A DNA stretch of 64,000 bases from Geomonas paludis. GTDB taxonomy: Bacteria; Desulfobacterota; Desulfuromonadia; Geobacterales; Geobacteraceae. The notes under the pieces were generated by a model. It was not told the DNA's origin. It worked only from the letters and a program-made list of their open reading frames with translations, and searched no databases. Shown here one piece after another: positions 1 through 7,390 of the stretch. The stretch covers positions 620,001 to 684,000 of the forward strand of contig NZ_BLXY01000002.1 in NCBI RefSeq assembly GCF_014193585.1. Reading direction: 5' to 3'. Position 1 is the stretch's first letter, and the number at the start of each line of letters is the position of its first letter. Both the position numbers and the translations under genes were made by a program.

Positions 1-344
1 CCCCCCTACCCCCCCCTTTCACAAGGGGGGAACGTGAGGGGGTCGCCTCGTCGTCCTTTTTTGATCTCGTTCCCAAGGTCCACCTTGGGAACGCAAAGCT
101 CTCCGAAGTTCCAACTTCCTCGTATGCAAAGCTGGAGCTTTGCGCCAAATGGGGTTCCCAAGCTGGAGCTTGGGAACCAGGAAAAAGCTGGAGATTGGGA
201 ACCAGGAAAAAGCTGGAGATTGGGAACCAGGAAAAAGAAAAAAGCCCGCGCTGGGTGCGCGGGCTTTTTACATGTCTGTGCGGTCGTAGCAGCCGCTTTG
301 TCAGGCTGCCGGCCGGCCGGTGTCGCGGCGCGATCAGGCCGGGG
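1..344. repeat. Geneless window start: repeat-rich intergenic DNA
   Basis: No gene is supported here. It holds the right part of a C/G-run element (about 1-32) of the same kind seen near 7200, 7300, 11850 and 17930. Next is a composite element at about 60-180 built from inverted repeats such as TTCCCAAG-N6-CTTGGGAA, then short direct repeats containing AAAAGCTGGAGATTGGGAAC up to about 232, and a transcription terminator for metQ. The composite element recurs in opposite orientation at about 11692-11814. Confidence 0.75.
238..270 (-). terminator. Rho-independent terminator downstream of metQ
   Basis: A GC-rich hairpin (GCCCGCGC paired with GCGCGGGC) has A-runs on one side and T-runs on the other, so it could work in both directions. 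It lies about 75 bp past the metQ stop codon on the minus strand and most likely ends the metNIQ transcript. Confidence 0.75.
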
Positions 345-1196
345 CTAGAACGCGGGGATGATGGCGGCGCCGTACTTTTCCTTGAGGAACTGCTTGAGCT
401 CGGGGGACTGCAGCGCCGCAACCAGTTTCTTGATGTCGTCGCGGCTCTCCTCACCCTTGCGCACAACGACGATGTTGGCGTAAGGGGACTTGGCGTCCTC
501 ACGCGCGATGGCGCTCTGCGGGTCGATCTTGGCGTCGAGTATGAAGTTGGTGTTGATCACCGCGCCGTCCACGTCCGGCAGCGTCCTGGTGAGTTGGGCC
601 GCCTCGACCTCGACGAACTTGATCTTCTTCGGGTTCTCCACGATGTCCTGCGGCGTGGCCTGGAAGTTGGAGATGCCGGGTTTGAGCTTGATGAGCCCCT
701 GCTGCTCCAGGAGCGCCAGGGCGCGGTACTCGTTGGAGGGGTTGTTCGGAACGGCGATCTGGGCGCCATTTTTGAGCTCGGCCACGGACTTGATCTTCTT
801 CGAGTAGAGACCGATCGGCTCCACGTGGATGCTGCCGGCCACGTTGAACTGGTACTTCTTCTCCTTCACCACGGCCTCGAGGTAGGGGACGTGCTGGAAG
901 TAGTTGGCGTCGATCTGCTTCTCGGCGAGCGCCGGGTTCAGCTGCACCTCGTCGTCGAAGGTCACCACCTCGAGGTTCACCCCCTGCTCCTTCAGTTTCG
1001 GCACCACGAACTTCAGGATGTCGGCGTGCGGCACCACCGCCGCACCGACCTTCAAGGTCTTCCCTGCCACCGGGGCCGCGCCCTCGGCGCCCTTACCGGC
1101 CTCACCTTCCTTTTTCTTGCAACCCGCCGCGGCCACTGCAACCAGCGCCAGTGCGACCAAGGCGACGCTCAACCTGCCGGTAAATCTGTTTTTCAT
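345..1196 (-). CDS. metQ: MetQ-type methionine-binding lipoprotein (NLPA family)
   Basis: Periplasmic, lipid-anchored substrate-binding protein of a methionine ABC importer. The 283-residue product starts with a basic N-terminus, a hydrophobic stretch and a lipobox AAAGC with the lipidated Cys at residue 26. The mature part carries NLPA-type segments such as VVTFDDEVQLNPAL and ANYFQHVPYL. I chose the ATG at 1196 because GGAGGAAGT lies just upstream; a longer frame reaching 1289 begins inside duplicated metI DNA and is unlikely. It is the last gene of metN-metI-metQ. D- or L-methionine is the expected ligand by family and context; related lipoproteins can bind dipeptides. Confidence 0.9.
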   Translation of the reverse strand: MKNRFTGRLSVALVALALVAVAAAGCKKKEGEAGKGAEGAAPVAGKTLKVGAAVVPHADILKFVVPKLKEQGVNLEVVTFDDEVQLNPALAEKQIDANYFQHVPYLEAVVKEKKYQFNVAGSIHVEPIGLYSKKIKSVAELKNGAQIAVPNNPSNEYRALALLEQQGLIKLKPGISNFQATPQDIVENPKKIKFVEVEAAQLTRTLPDVDGAVINTNFILDAKIDPQSAIAREDAKSPYANIVVVRKGEESRDDIKKLVAALQSPELKQFLKEKYGAAIIPAF

Positions 1197-1218
1197 CTTT
1201 ACTTCCTCCGTTGTAATG

Positions 1219-1296
1219 AGGCCCTTAGCCGAGCCTATGTTGATATTTGTTGATCCGCCGCGCCAGCCGGTCGACGCTCCACTGCACACCTTGGAC
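1219..1296 (-). pseudogene. Remnant of a metI 3' end between metI and metQ
   Basis: These 78 bases are about 87% identical (10 mismatches by eye) to 1431-1508, the last part of metI including its stop codon. Read in the metI frame they encode VQGVQWSVDRLARRINKYQH and then a stop, with synonymous and conservative changes. The similarity continues a few bases past the stop (TAAGGGCCT). The fragment has no start and sits directly before the metQ ribosome-binding site. It is a duplicated metI tail, separated from the intact copy by two inverted REP-like hairpins. Confidence 0.85.
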
Positions 1297-1315
1297 TAAG
1301 ACGGCGAGCGAAGGA

Positions 1316-1420
1316 GGGGACTGGCTCCATTGGGTGCCTGTCCCCTTAGTGCTTGGGTAAGGCGGTTGGGCGGAGTGGAGCGTTCCGCTAATGGGACAGG
1401 CACCTAACGGAGCCAGTCCC
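1316..1420. repeat. Inverted pair of REP-like hairpins between metQ and metI
   Basis: Two copies of the REP-like hairpin face each other: 1316-1345 (GGGGACTGGCTCC...GGTGCCTGTCCCC) and 1393-1420 (GGGACAGGCACC...GGAGCCAGTCCC). The spacer ends in GGAGCGTTCCGCTAA, which also precedes the inverted copy near 17820, so the mobile or amplified unit is larger than the hairpin. The pair is bounded by the two copies of the metI 3' end. Confidence 0.85.
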
Positions 1421-1436
1421 TTCTGCTATCAGGCCC

Positions 1437-2105
1437 TTAGCCGAGCCTATGTTGGTTTCTGTTGATCCATCGCGCCAGCCGGTCACCACTCCACTGCACC
1501 CCCTGGACGAAAATGACGAGGATGAGGACGGTCGCGAACATGACGTCCTCGCGGTAGCGCATGTAGCCGTAACGGATGGCGAGGCTCCCCAGCCCCCCCG
1601 CCCCGATCGCCCCGGCGGTCGCCGTGAACCCGGTTATGGTGATGACCGCGAGGGTGAGGCCGAGCACCAGCGACGCCAGCGCCTCGGGAATCAGCACCTT
1701 GGACACGATCTGCAGCGGCGTCGCCCCCATGGCCAGCGCCGCCTCCACCTTGCCGCGGTCGACCTCCTTCAGGCTGTTCTCGATGATGCGCGCCAGGAAC
1801 GGGGCCGCCGCGATCGAGAGCGGGACGCTGGCCGCCGTGGCTCCCAGCGTAGTCCCCACCAGGAAGCGCGACAGCGGCAGCAGCAGCACGATCATGATGA
1901 TGAAGGGAAAGGAACGGGTGACGTTGATCACGGCGCCCAGGACGCGGTTCAGCCGCGGCGACTCCAGGACATGGCCGGCCGAGGTGATCACCACCAGCAC
2001 CCCGAGCGGGAGTCCCAGCACGATGGCCGCGACGGTGGACAGCACCACCATGTACAGCGTTTCTCCGAAGCCCGTGAGGAGCATCGGTAACAGGTCTTCA
2101 TGCAT
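1437..2105 (-). CDS. metI: MetI-type methionine ABC transporter permease
   Basis: Inner-membrane permease of the methionine importer, 222 residues, close to the usual length of about 217. It has about five hydrophobic segments and a BPD_transp_1 EAA loop (EAALAMGATP) that should contact MetN. The ATG at 2105 lies 19 bp downstream of the metN stop, consistent with one transcript. Its last 70-odd bases are duplicated downstream (1219-1296), with REP-like hairpins between the two copies. Assignment rests on family motifs and the metN/metQ context. Confidence 0.92.
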   Translation of the reverse strand: MHEDLLPMLLTGFGETLYMVVLSTVAAIVLGLPLGVLVVITSAGHVLESPRLNRVLGAVINVTRSFPFIIMIVLLLPLSRFLVGTTLGATAASVPLSIAAAPFLARIIENSLKEVDRGKVEAALAMGATPLQIVSKVLIPEALASLVLGLTLAVITITGFTATAGAIGAGGLGSLAIRYGYMRYREDVMFATVLILVIFVQGVQWSGDRLARWINRNQHRLG

Positions 2106-2124
2106 AGTTGTCTCCTCTCCCGGC

Positions 2125-2889
2125 CTAGATACCGGCTCCGTAGCCCTGCAACAGCGCGCTATGCTCCAAAAAGAGTCGCATGGTCGCGCTGGAAGGCGCC
2201 GTGAACACCTGCTGCACCGCTCCGGACTCGACGATCTCGCCGCGGTCCATGACCGCGACCTTGCTGCAGATCTGCCGTATCACGCTCATTTCGTGGGTGA
2301 TCAGGACGATGGTCAGGCCGAGCTTGCGGTTGATGTCGGCCAGCAGTTCCAGGATGGAGCTGGTGGTCTGCGGATCGAGCGCGGAGGTGGCCTCGTCGCT
2401 CAGGAGCACCTCCGGATGGTTGGCGAGGGCGCGCGCGATGCCGACCCGCTGCTTCTGCCCGCCGGAGAGTTGCGCCGGGTAGTTGCCTGCCTTGTCCGAC
2501 AGCCCGACCAGGTCCAGGATCTCCTCGACCCGCTGCGCGACCTCCTTGCGGGGCCAGCCGGCGAGCTCCAGGGGAAAGGCGACGTTCCCCTGCACCGTCC
2601 GCGAATCGAGCAGGTTGAAGTGCTGGAAGATCATGCCGATCTTCTTGCGCGCCTCGCGCAACTCGTGCGTCGCCAGCCGGGTGATCTCCCTGCCGTCGAT
2701 GACGATGCTGCCGCTGTCAGGCTCCTCGAGCCGGTTCAGGCAGCGGATCAGGGTGGACTTGCCCGCCCCACTCAGCCCGATAATGCCGAAGACGTCCCCT
2801 CTTTCTATCTGCAGGTTGACGTCGCGCAACGCGGTGAACGTTCCGCGTGGCGTATGGTACAGCTTGTTGAGGCTGTCGATGGTAATCAC
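2125..2889 (-). CDS. metN: MetN-type methionine ABC transporter ATPase (short form)
   Basis: Cytoplasmic ATPase that powers the MetI permease. The 254-residue protein has a Walker A motif GLSGAGKST at 38-46, the signature LSGGQKQRV, Walker B with DEATSALDP, and an H-loop (LITHEM). It is about 90 residues shorter than E. coli MetN (343) and ends soon after the nucleotide-binding domain, so the C-terminal NIL/ACT-like domain that mediates methionine trans-inhibition is absent. Translation begins at GTG (2887-2889) behind a G-rich stretch. It is the first gene of metN-metI-metQ. Confidence 0.92.
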   Translation of the reverse strand: MITIDSLNKLYHTPRGTFTALRDVNLQIERGDVFGIIGLSGAGKSTLIRCLNRLEEPDSGSIVIDGREITRLATHELREARKKIGMIFQHFNLLDSRTVQGNVAFPLELAGWPRKEVAQRVEEILDLVGLSDKAGNYPAQLSGGQKQRVGIARALANHPEVLLSDEATSALDPQTTSSILELLADINRKLGLTIVLITHEMSVIRQICSKVAVMDRGEIVESGAVQQVFTAPSSATMRLFLEHSALLQGYGAGI

Positions 2890-3003
2890 GTGCCCCCCGG
2901 GAGAATACGACGCTGATACAAAAAGACGGCAGGCAACTTTCTGCTGCCTCTAGCAGTCTGGTCGGCGTTTAACGCTTTTTGCTTTAGTCAAATGTGGTGT
3001 TTG

Positions 3004-3032
3004 TGTTTATCAAATTTGACCGACAAAGTCAA
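3004..3032 (-). promoter_or_regulatory. Candidate sigma-70 promoter for metNIQ
   Basis: On the minus strand TTGACT (3027-3032) is followed after 17 bases by TAAACA (3004-3009), about 115 bp upstream of the metN start. The -35 is good and the -10 only moderate. Confidence 0.4.
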
Positions 3033-3200
3033 GTACACAATCAAATTAACGAGACCAAACACACACAAAGATACTGTACAATTAACACCCCGCATTCCCG
3101 CTCAAATCCCGCCCCCTATGTCTTCAGAGTTGCCAGGCCGCGCCCGGCTCACATGAAACAAAAAAGGTGCGCCGGCAATACGCCGACACACCTGCAAACA

Positions 3201-3303
3201 AATAAAAGGACAGGCACCTTGCGGAGCCTATCCCCTGCTTGTCGCAACCGCAAATAAAAGGGGACAGGCACCTATCCGAGCCTGTCCCCTGCTTGTCGCA
3301 ACC
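3201..3303. repeat. Two tandem 52-bp units carrying REP-like hairpins
   Basis: Two direct copies begin AAATAAAAGG and end TGCTTGTCGCAACCG. Each contains one hairpin of the GGGACAGGCACC...GGAGCC(T/A)GTCCC family (3208-3234 and 3260-3289). The second copy is a cleaner hairpin. The array ends four bases from the pstS stop codon and could act on the 3' end of the pstS mRNA. Confidence 0.85.
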
Positions 3304-3306
3304 GGA

Positions 3307-4335
3307 CTACTTGATGGTCTTGATGGTCTTCTGCACCATTTTCACCACGCTGTCGGGAAGAGGCGCGTAGAGCATGGGGGCTGCCATCTTCTGCCCCTTG
3401 GTCATGCTCCAGTTCAGGAACTCGACCAGCTTCTTCCCCTTGGCGGGATCCTTCTGGTTTTCGTACACCAGCAGCCAGGTGAAACCGACCACCGGGTAGG
3501 CATCCTTGCCGGGCTGGTTCACCAGCGAGATACGGTAGTCGGCGGGCATGTGCTTCACGGCTGCCGCGGCAGCAGCGCTGGTGGACTTGATGGAAGGCTC
3601 CACGAAGACGCCGGCCTGGTTTTTCAGCGAGGCGTAGGGGAGCTTGTTCTCGAAGGCATAGGCAAGCTCGACGTAGCCGATGGAATACGGCGTGGTCTTG
3701 ATCTGCCCGGCGATGCCTTCGTTCCCCTTGCCGCCCAGGCCTACCGGCCACTTGACGGAGGCGCCCTTCCCAACTTTCTGCGCCCATTCGGCGTTCACGC
3801 CCGAAAGGTAGTCGGTGAAGATGCTGGTGGTGCCGCTGCCGTCTGAGCGGTGCACGACGATGATCGGCTTGGCCGGCAGGTTGATGCCTTTGTTGTCATC
3901 GGCGATCCTCGGGTCGTTCCACTTGGTGATCTTGCCCAGGTAGATGTTGGCCAGGTCCTCGGAGTTGAGCTTGATGCCGGAAGATACGCCGGGGAGGTTG
4001 TAGGTTACTACCACGGCACCCATCACCGTCGGGATGTGGATCAGCTTGCCCGGCGCCCCCTTCAGTTCGGCATCGGTGAGGAACTTGTCGCTGGCGCCGA
4101 AGTTGATGGTCTGCGCGCTGATCTGCTTGATGCCGCCACCGCTGCCGATGGACTGGTAGTTGAATTTCACGCTCTTGTCGACCTTGGCGTACTCGCTGAA
4201 CCACTTGGAGTACAACGGGTACGGGAAGGTGGCGCCGGCGCCGTTGATCAGGATCTCTGCGGACGCCTCGCCCGCCGCGCCCACTGCGGCAACCAGGGCC
4301 AGAGCCAGGAATGCTTTCTTAATGGTCTGAATCAT
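3307..4335 (-). CDS. pstS: PstS phosphate-binding periplasmic protein
   Basis: Periplasmic high-affinity phosphate-binding protein. The 342 residues begin with a Sec signal peptide ending in GEASA (residue 26). The mature protein shows the PstS hallmarks GAGATFPYPLYSKW, IGSGGGI and HRSDGSGTT, which form the phosphate site. A good ribosome-binding site precedes the ATG. No pstC, pstA, pstB or phoU is adjacent, so it would serve a transporter encoded elsewhere or have a separate role. The nearest gene, a GGDEF-EAL protein, is divergent. A weak Pho-box-like repeat lies upstream. Confidence 0.93.
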   Translation of the reverse strand: MIQTIKKAFLALALVAAVGAAGEASAEILINGAGATFPYPLYSKWFSEYAKVDKSVKFNYQSIGSGGGIKQISAQTINFGASDKFLTDAELKGAPGKLIHIPTVMGAVVVTYNLPGVSSGIKLNSEDLANIYLGKITKWNDPRIADDNKGINLPAKPIIVVHRSDGSGTTSIFTDYLSGVNAEWAQKVGKGASVKWPVGLGGKGNEGIAGQIKTTPYSIGYVELAYAFENKLPYASLKNQAGVFVEPSIKSTSAAAAAAVKHMPADYRISLVNQPGKDAYPVVGFTWLLVYENQKDPAKGKKLVEFLNWSMTKGQKMAAPMLYAPLPDSVVKMVQKTIKTIK

Positions 4336-4378
4336 CTTTTCCTCCTCATTGGTTTTGAGGCGACTATAGCTGCGTTAT

Positions 4379-4396
4379 GTTGCAGTCCGGTTACAA
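4379..4396 (-). promoter_or_regulatory. Weak Pho-box-like direct repeat upstream of pstS
   Basis: On the minus strand TTGTAAC-CGGA-CTGCAAC has the 7-4-7 layout of PhoB half-sites and lies 44-61 bp before the pstS start. The match to the consensus is only partial (4/7 and 5/7). Confidence 0.25.
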
Positions 4397-4583
4397 CGGC
4401 AGCAAGAGTTTGTAAAAGCCGTAAGAAAATCCGCAGCACCCTGTTTCCTCCTTGCCACATAAAAATAAAACGGTATTAATAAAAAGTTCTAACCTCTCCG
4501 GCATCCCTCCCGAAAAGGAGTTAAGAAAGGGAGTGCAACGGATCAAGAGCGGCTGACCTGCGGGACAGTGCGTGGGGGAAGAG

Positions 4584-7196
4584 ATGGCTACCGCCAGTGT
4601 ACAAGCGCCCAATCAAGAGCGGCAGCGCACGGTGCAGGGGCATACCATTCTGCTGGTGGACGACAGCCCGACCCAGGTGAAGCGCCTGCAACATCTGCTC
4701 TCGGCCGAAGGTTATCGCGTGCTGGTGAGCCGGGATGCCGGCGAGGCACTCGCGGGAATGGACGTCACCCAGCCCGACCTCGTCATCAGCGACGTCGTCA
4801 TGCCCGGCATGGACGGGTTCGAGTTGTGCCGCCGGATCAGGGACTTGAAAGAGGCCAGCCAGCTCCCGGTCATCCTGCTCACTCACCTCAACGACCCAAC
4901 CCACGTACTGCGCAGCCTCGAAGCCGGGGCCAACTACTTCATCTCCAAGCCCTACCATAACGGCATACTGCTGTCGCGGGTGGCTGCGGCCTTGCGGCGC
5001 GAGGGGGGATGCTGCGTGGCCGCGCAGGACGGTACCGTCAGCTGCAACTACTACGGCAACCGGTACGCCATCGCAGCATCCAAGTCCCAGATCATCGATC
5101 TGTTGCTGGCGACCTACGAGCTTGCGGTGGAGAAGAACCAGGAAATATCCAAGACGCAGGACGCCCTCAGACGCCTCAACGAAGAATTGGAAACAAGGGT
5201 TGCCAAGCGGACGGCGGAACTGAGGAACACCATCAGCGAACTCAGGCAGGAAATAGCCGACCGGGAAAGCGCGGAGGAGTGCGTGCGACGGCTGAACCGG
5301 CTGCATTCGGTGCTCTCGGAGACGAGCAAAGCGGTGGTGCACATCAAGGACCGGAAATCGCTGTTCCACGACTTCTGCCGCATCGCGGTTGATCACGGTT
5401 GTTTCAAACTGGCCTGGGTGGGGCTGCTCGACAAAGCGGGAACGATGGTTCAGGTCGCCGCCGCGCGGGGAAGCACCGCCTACCTGAACGGCATCACCAT
5501 CACACTGGACCAGGAACCGACCGGTAGCGGTCCGACCGCCAGCGCCATCAAGAACGGGAGTTTCTACATCTGTAACGACTTCCTCAATGCCGCCAACACC
5601 GCCCCCTGGCACGAGCGCGGCAGGGAGTACGGCATCCGTGCCTCGGCCAGCATCGCGCTGCAGCAGGAGGGACGGGTCATCGGCGCGCTCACCCTGTACG
5701 CCGACAAGAAGAACTACTTCGACCGCCCCCAGGTGGAACTGCTGCGCCAGATGGGGGCCGACATCTCCTTTGCCCTGGGCAACATGGAACGGGATGACCG
5801 CAGGCTGGCGGTGGAACGGGCTCTCCTCCAAGAGACGTCACGCCGCCTGCAGGAACGGGAACAGCATGCCCAGAAGATCGAGTACCTGGCGCACTACGAC
5901 CCGGTCACCAAGCTCCCCAACCGCTTCAGCCTCATGGCCCGCCTGGCCCACTCCCTGGAACTGGCCAAACGATGCAGCAACCGTCTGGCGCTGATCTTCA
6001 TCGACCTGGACCGTTTCAAGAACATCAACGATTCCCTGGGGCACCACGTGGGCGACCAGCTGCTCTTCCAGGTGGCGGGGCGCCTGCTGGAGTCGATCCG
6101 CAGCGCCGACATCGTGGCACGGCTGGGTGGCGACGAGTTCGTGGTGGGGCTCCCCCTGATCCGCTCCAACGTCTCGGCCGCCCACGCCATCGGCAAGATC
6201 CAGCATGCCCTGTGCCAGAGCTACTACGTCGAGGGGCACGAGTTGAGCGTCACCCCGAGTATCGGCATCAGCATCTTCCCGGACGACGGCGAGACGGTGC
6301 AGGAGCTCATGAAGAACGCGGACCTGGCCATGTACCACGCCAAGGCCGGTGGGCGTAACAACTTCCAGTTTTTCACCCAGGAGATGAACCAGACGGTGCA
6401 GGAGAGGCTGGTACTGGAGGGGGACCTGAGAGTGGCGATCGAGCGGGGGGAATTCCTGCTGCATTACCAGCCGCAGGTAGAGATGAGTACCGGGCGGGTG
6501 GTCGGCGTCGAGGCGCTATTGCGCTGGCAGCACCCGGTGCACGGGCTGGTCGCGCCGGACCGCTTCATCCCCGTGGCGGAGGAAACCGGGATGATCGTCG
6601 CCATAGGGGAACTGGCGCTGAAGGCCGCCTGCCGCCAGCTCGCCTCCTGGCTGGCCGAGGGATTGCCGCCGATCAGGGTATCGGTCAACCTGTCCGCACG
6701 CCAGTTCAGGCAGGACAACCTGCCCGCCGTTTTGCTGGACATCCTCCGGGAGACCGGGATCGGGTCGCACCTCTTGGAGCTCGAGATAACCGAGAGTTCG
6801 GCGATGGACAACCCGGCGGAGGCCATCCTGCACCTGCAGGGGTTCAGGGAAATGGGGGTGGAGCTGGCCATCGACGACTTCGGCACCGGCTACTCCTCGC
6901 TGAGCTACCTGAAGCTCTTCCCGGTGCACCGCCTGAAGATCGACCGCTCCTTCGTGAAGGACATCGACACCGACACCGACGACGCGGAAATCGCCGCGGC
7001 GACCATCGCCCTCGCCCATACCCTGGGCAAGGAAGTGGTTGCCGAAGGGGTGGAGACCGAGGCGCAGTGCCGCTTCCTGCAGGGGCAGCGCTGCGACATC
7101 GTGCAGGGATACTACTTCAGCCGCCCCCTCCCGCCGGAAGAGCTCGTCCCCTATCTGCGCAACACTCCTGTCCCCTCCCCTCTTACCCGGGCTTGA
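4584..7196 (+). CDS. REC-GAF-GGDEF-EAL c-di-GMP signalling protein
   Basis: An 870-residue cytoplasmic regulator. A receiver domain (about 20-140; acceptor Asp at about residue 70 in VISDVVMPGMDG) is followed by a coiled coil, a GAF-like domain (about 235-395), a GGDEF domain (about 435-595) and an EAL domain (about 610-865). The cyclase motif RLGGDEF is intact, with an RSAD inhibitory I-site five residues upstream. EAL motifs EALLRWQH, EITES, DDFGTGYSSL and KIDRSFV are also intact, so both synthesis and hydrolysis of c-di-GMP are possible. I chose ATG 4584 over GTG 4572 because GGGGGA precedes it. No cognate kinase is adjacent. Confidence 0.93.
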   Translation: MATASVQAPNQERQRTVQGHTILLVDDSPTQVKRLQHLLSAEGYRVLVSRDAGEALAGMDVTQPDLVISDVVMPGMDGFELCRRIRDLKEASQLPVILLTHLNDPTHVLRSLEAGANYFISKPYHNGILLSRVAAALRREGGCCVAAQDGTVSCNYYGNRYAIAASKSQIIDLLLATYELAVEKNQEISKTQDALRRLNEELETRVAKRTAELRNTISELRQEIADRESAEECVRRLNRLHSVLSETSKAVVHIKDRKSLFHDFCRIAVDHGCFKLAWVGLLDKAGTMVQVAAARGSTAYLNGITITLDQEPTGSGPTASAIKNGSFYICNDFLNAANTAPWHERGREYGIRASASIALQQEGRVIGALTLYADKKNYFDRPQVELLRQMGADISFALGNMERDDRRLAVERALLQETSRRLQEREQHAQKIEYLAHYDPVTKLPNRFSLMARLAHSLELAKRCSNRLALIFIDLDRFKNINDSLGHHVGDQLLFQVAGRLLESIRSADIVARLGGDEFVVGLPLIRSNVSAAHAIGKIQHALCQSYYVEGHELSVTPSIGISIFPDDGETVQELMKNADLAMYHAKAGGRNNFQFFTQEMNQTVQERLVLEGDLRVAIERGEFLLHYQPQVEMSTGRVVGVEALLRWQHPVHGLVAPDRFIPVAEETGMIVAIGELALKAACRQLASWLAEGLPPIRVSVNLSARQFRQDNLPAVLLDILRETGIGSHLLELEITESSAMDNPAEAILHLQGFREMGVELAIDDFGTGYSSLSYLKLFPVHRLKIDRSFVKDIDTDTDDAEIAAATIALAHTLGKEVVAEGVETEAQCRFLQGQRCDIVQGYYFSRPLPPEELVPYLRNTPVPSPLTRA

Positions 7197-7390
7197 AAAG
7201 GCAAATCCCCCCTGCCCCCCCTTCGCAAAGGGGGGGGAACCCTGGTGCACATGCGGCGCTGTGTGGCAAAGACAGTAGTCATTCCAAGCTTGCGGCGCGC
7301 CCCCCCTGTCCCCTCCTTCGCTAAATGGAGGGGACCCTGGTCTAAATACGGCGCGGCGTGGCAAAGACCGCTGAACTCCCTAGCCCATGT
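7197..7390. repeat. C/G-run repeat elements between two convergent genes
   Basis: Two copies of the CCCCCCTTCGCAAAGGGGGG-type hairpin element lie at about 7198-7245 and 7298-7335, in the gap between the convergent c-di-GMP gene and the aldehyde dehydrogenase. They may serve as terminators. Confidence 0.7.

Larger units (their letters stand above)
2890..3306. other. metN leader and pstS-metN intergenic region
   Basis: Geneless. Next to metN it holds a palindrome GCGTTTAACGC (2965-2975) and two mutually exclusive small hairpins (2931-2949 and 2941-2956), the former followed on the minus strand by a T-run. Further out there is a likely promoter (3004-3032), an AT-rich stretch, and two 52-bp tandem repeat units (3201-3303) ending beside the pstS stop codon. 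I did not recognise a SAM riboswitch. Confidence 0.6.

Noticed and set aside
2890-3306. SAM riboswitch upstream of metN
   Set aside because: I could not fit the SAM-I or SAM-II core; only small hairpins and a palindrome are visible.
4572-4583. GTG start for the GGDEF-EAL protein
   Set aside because: The Shine-Dalgarno-like GGGGGA lies after this GTG and correctly spaced before ATG 4584.
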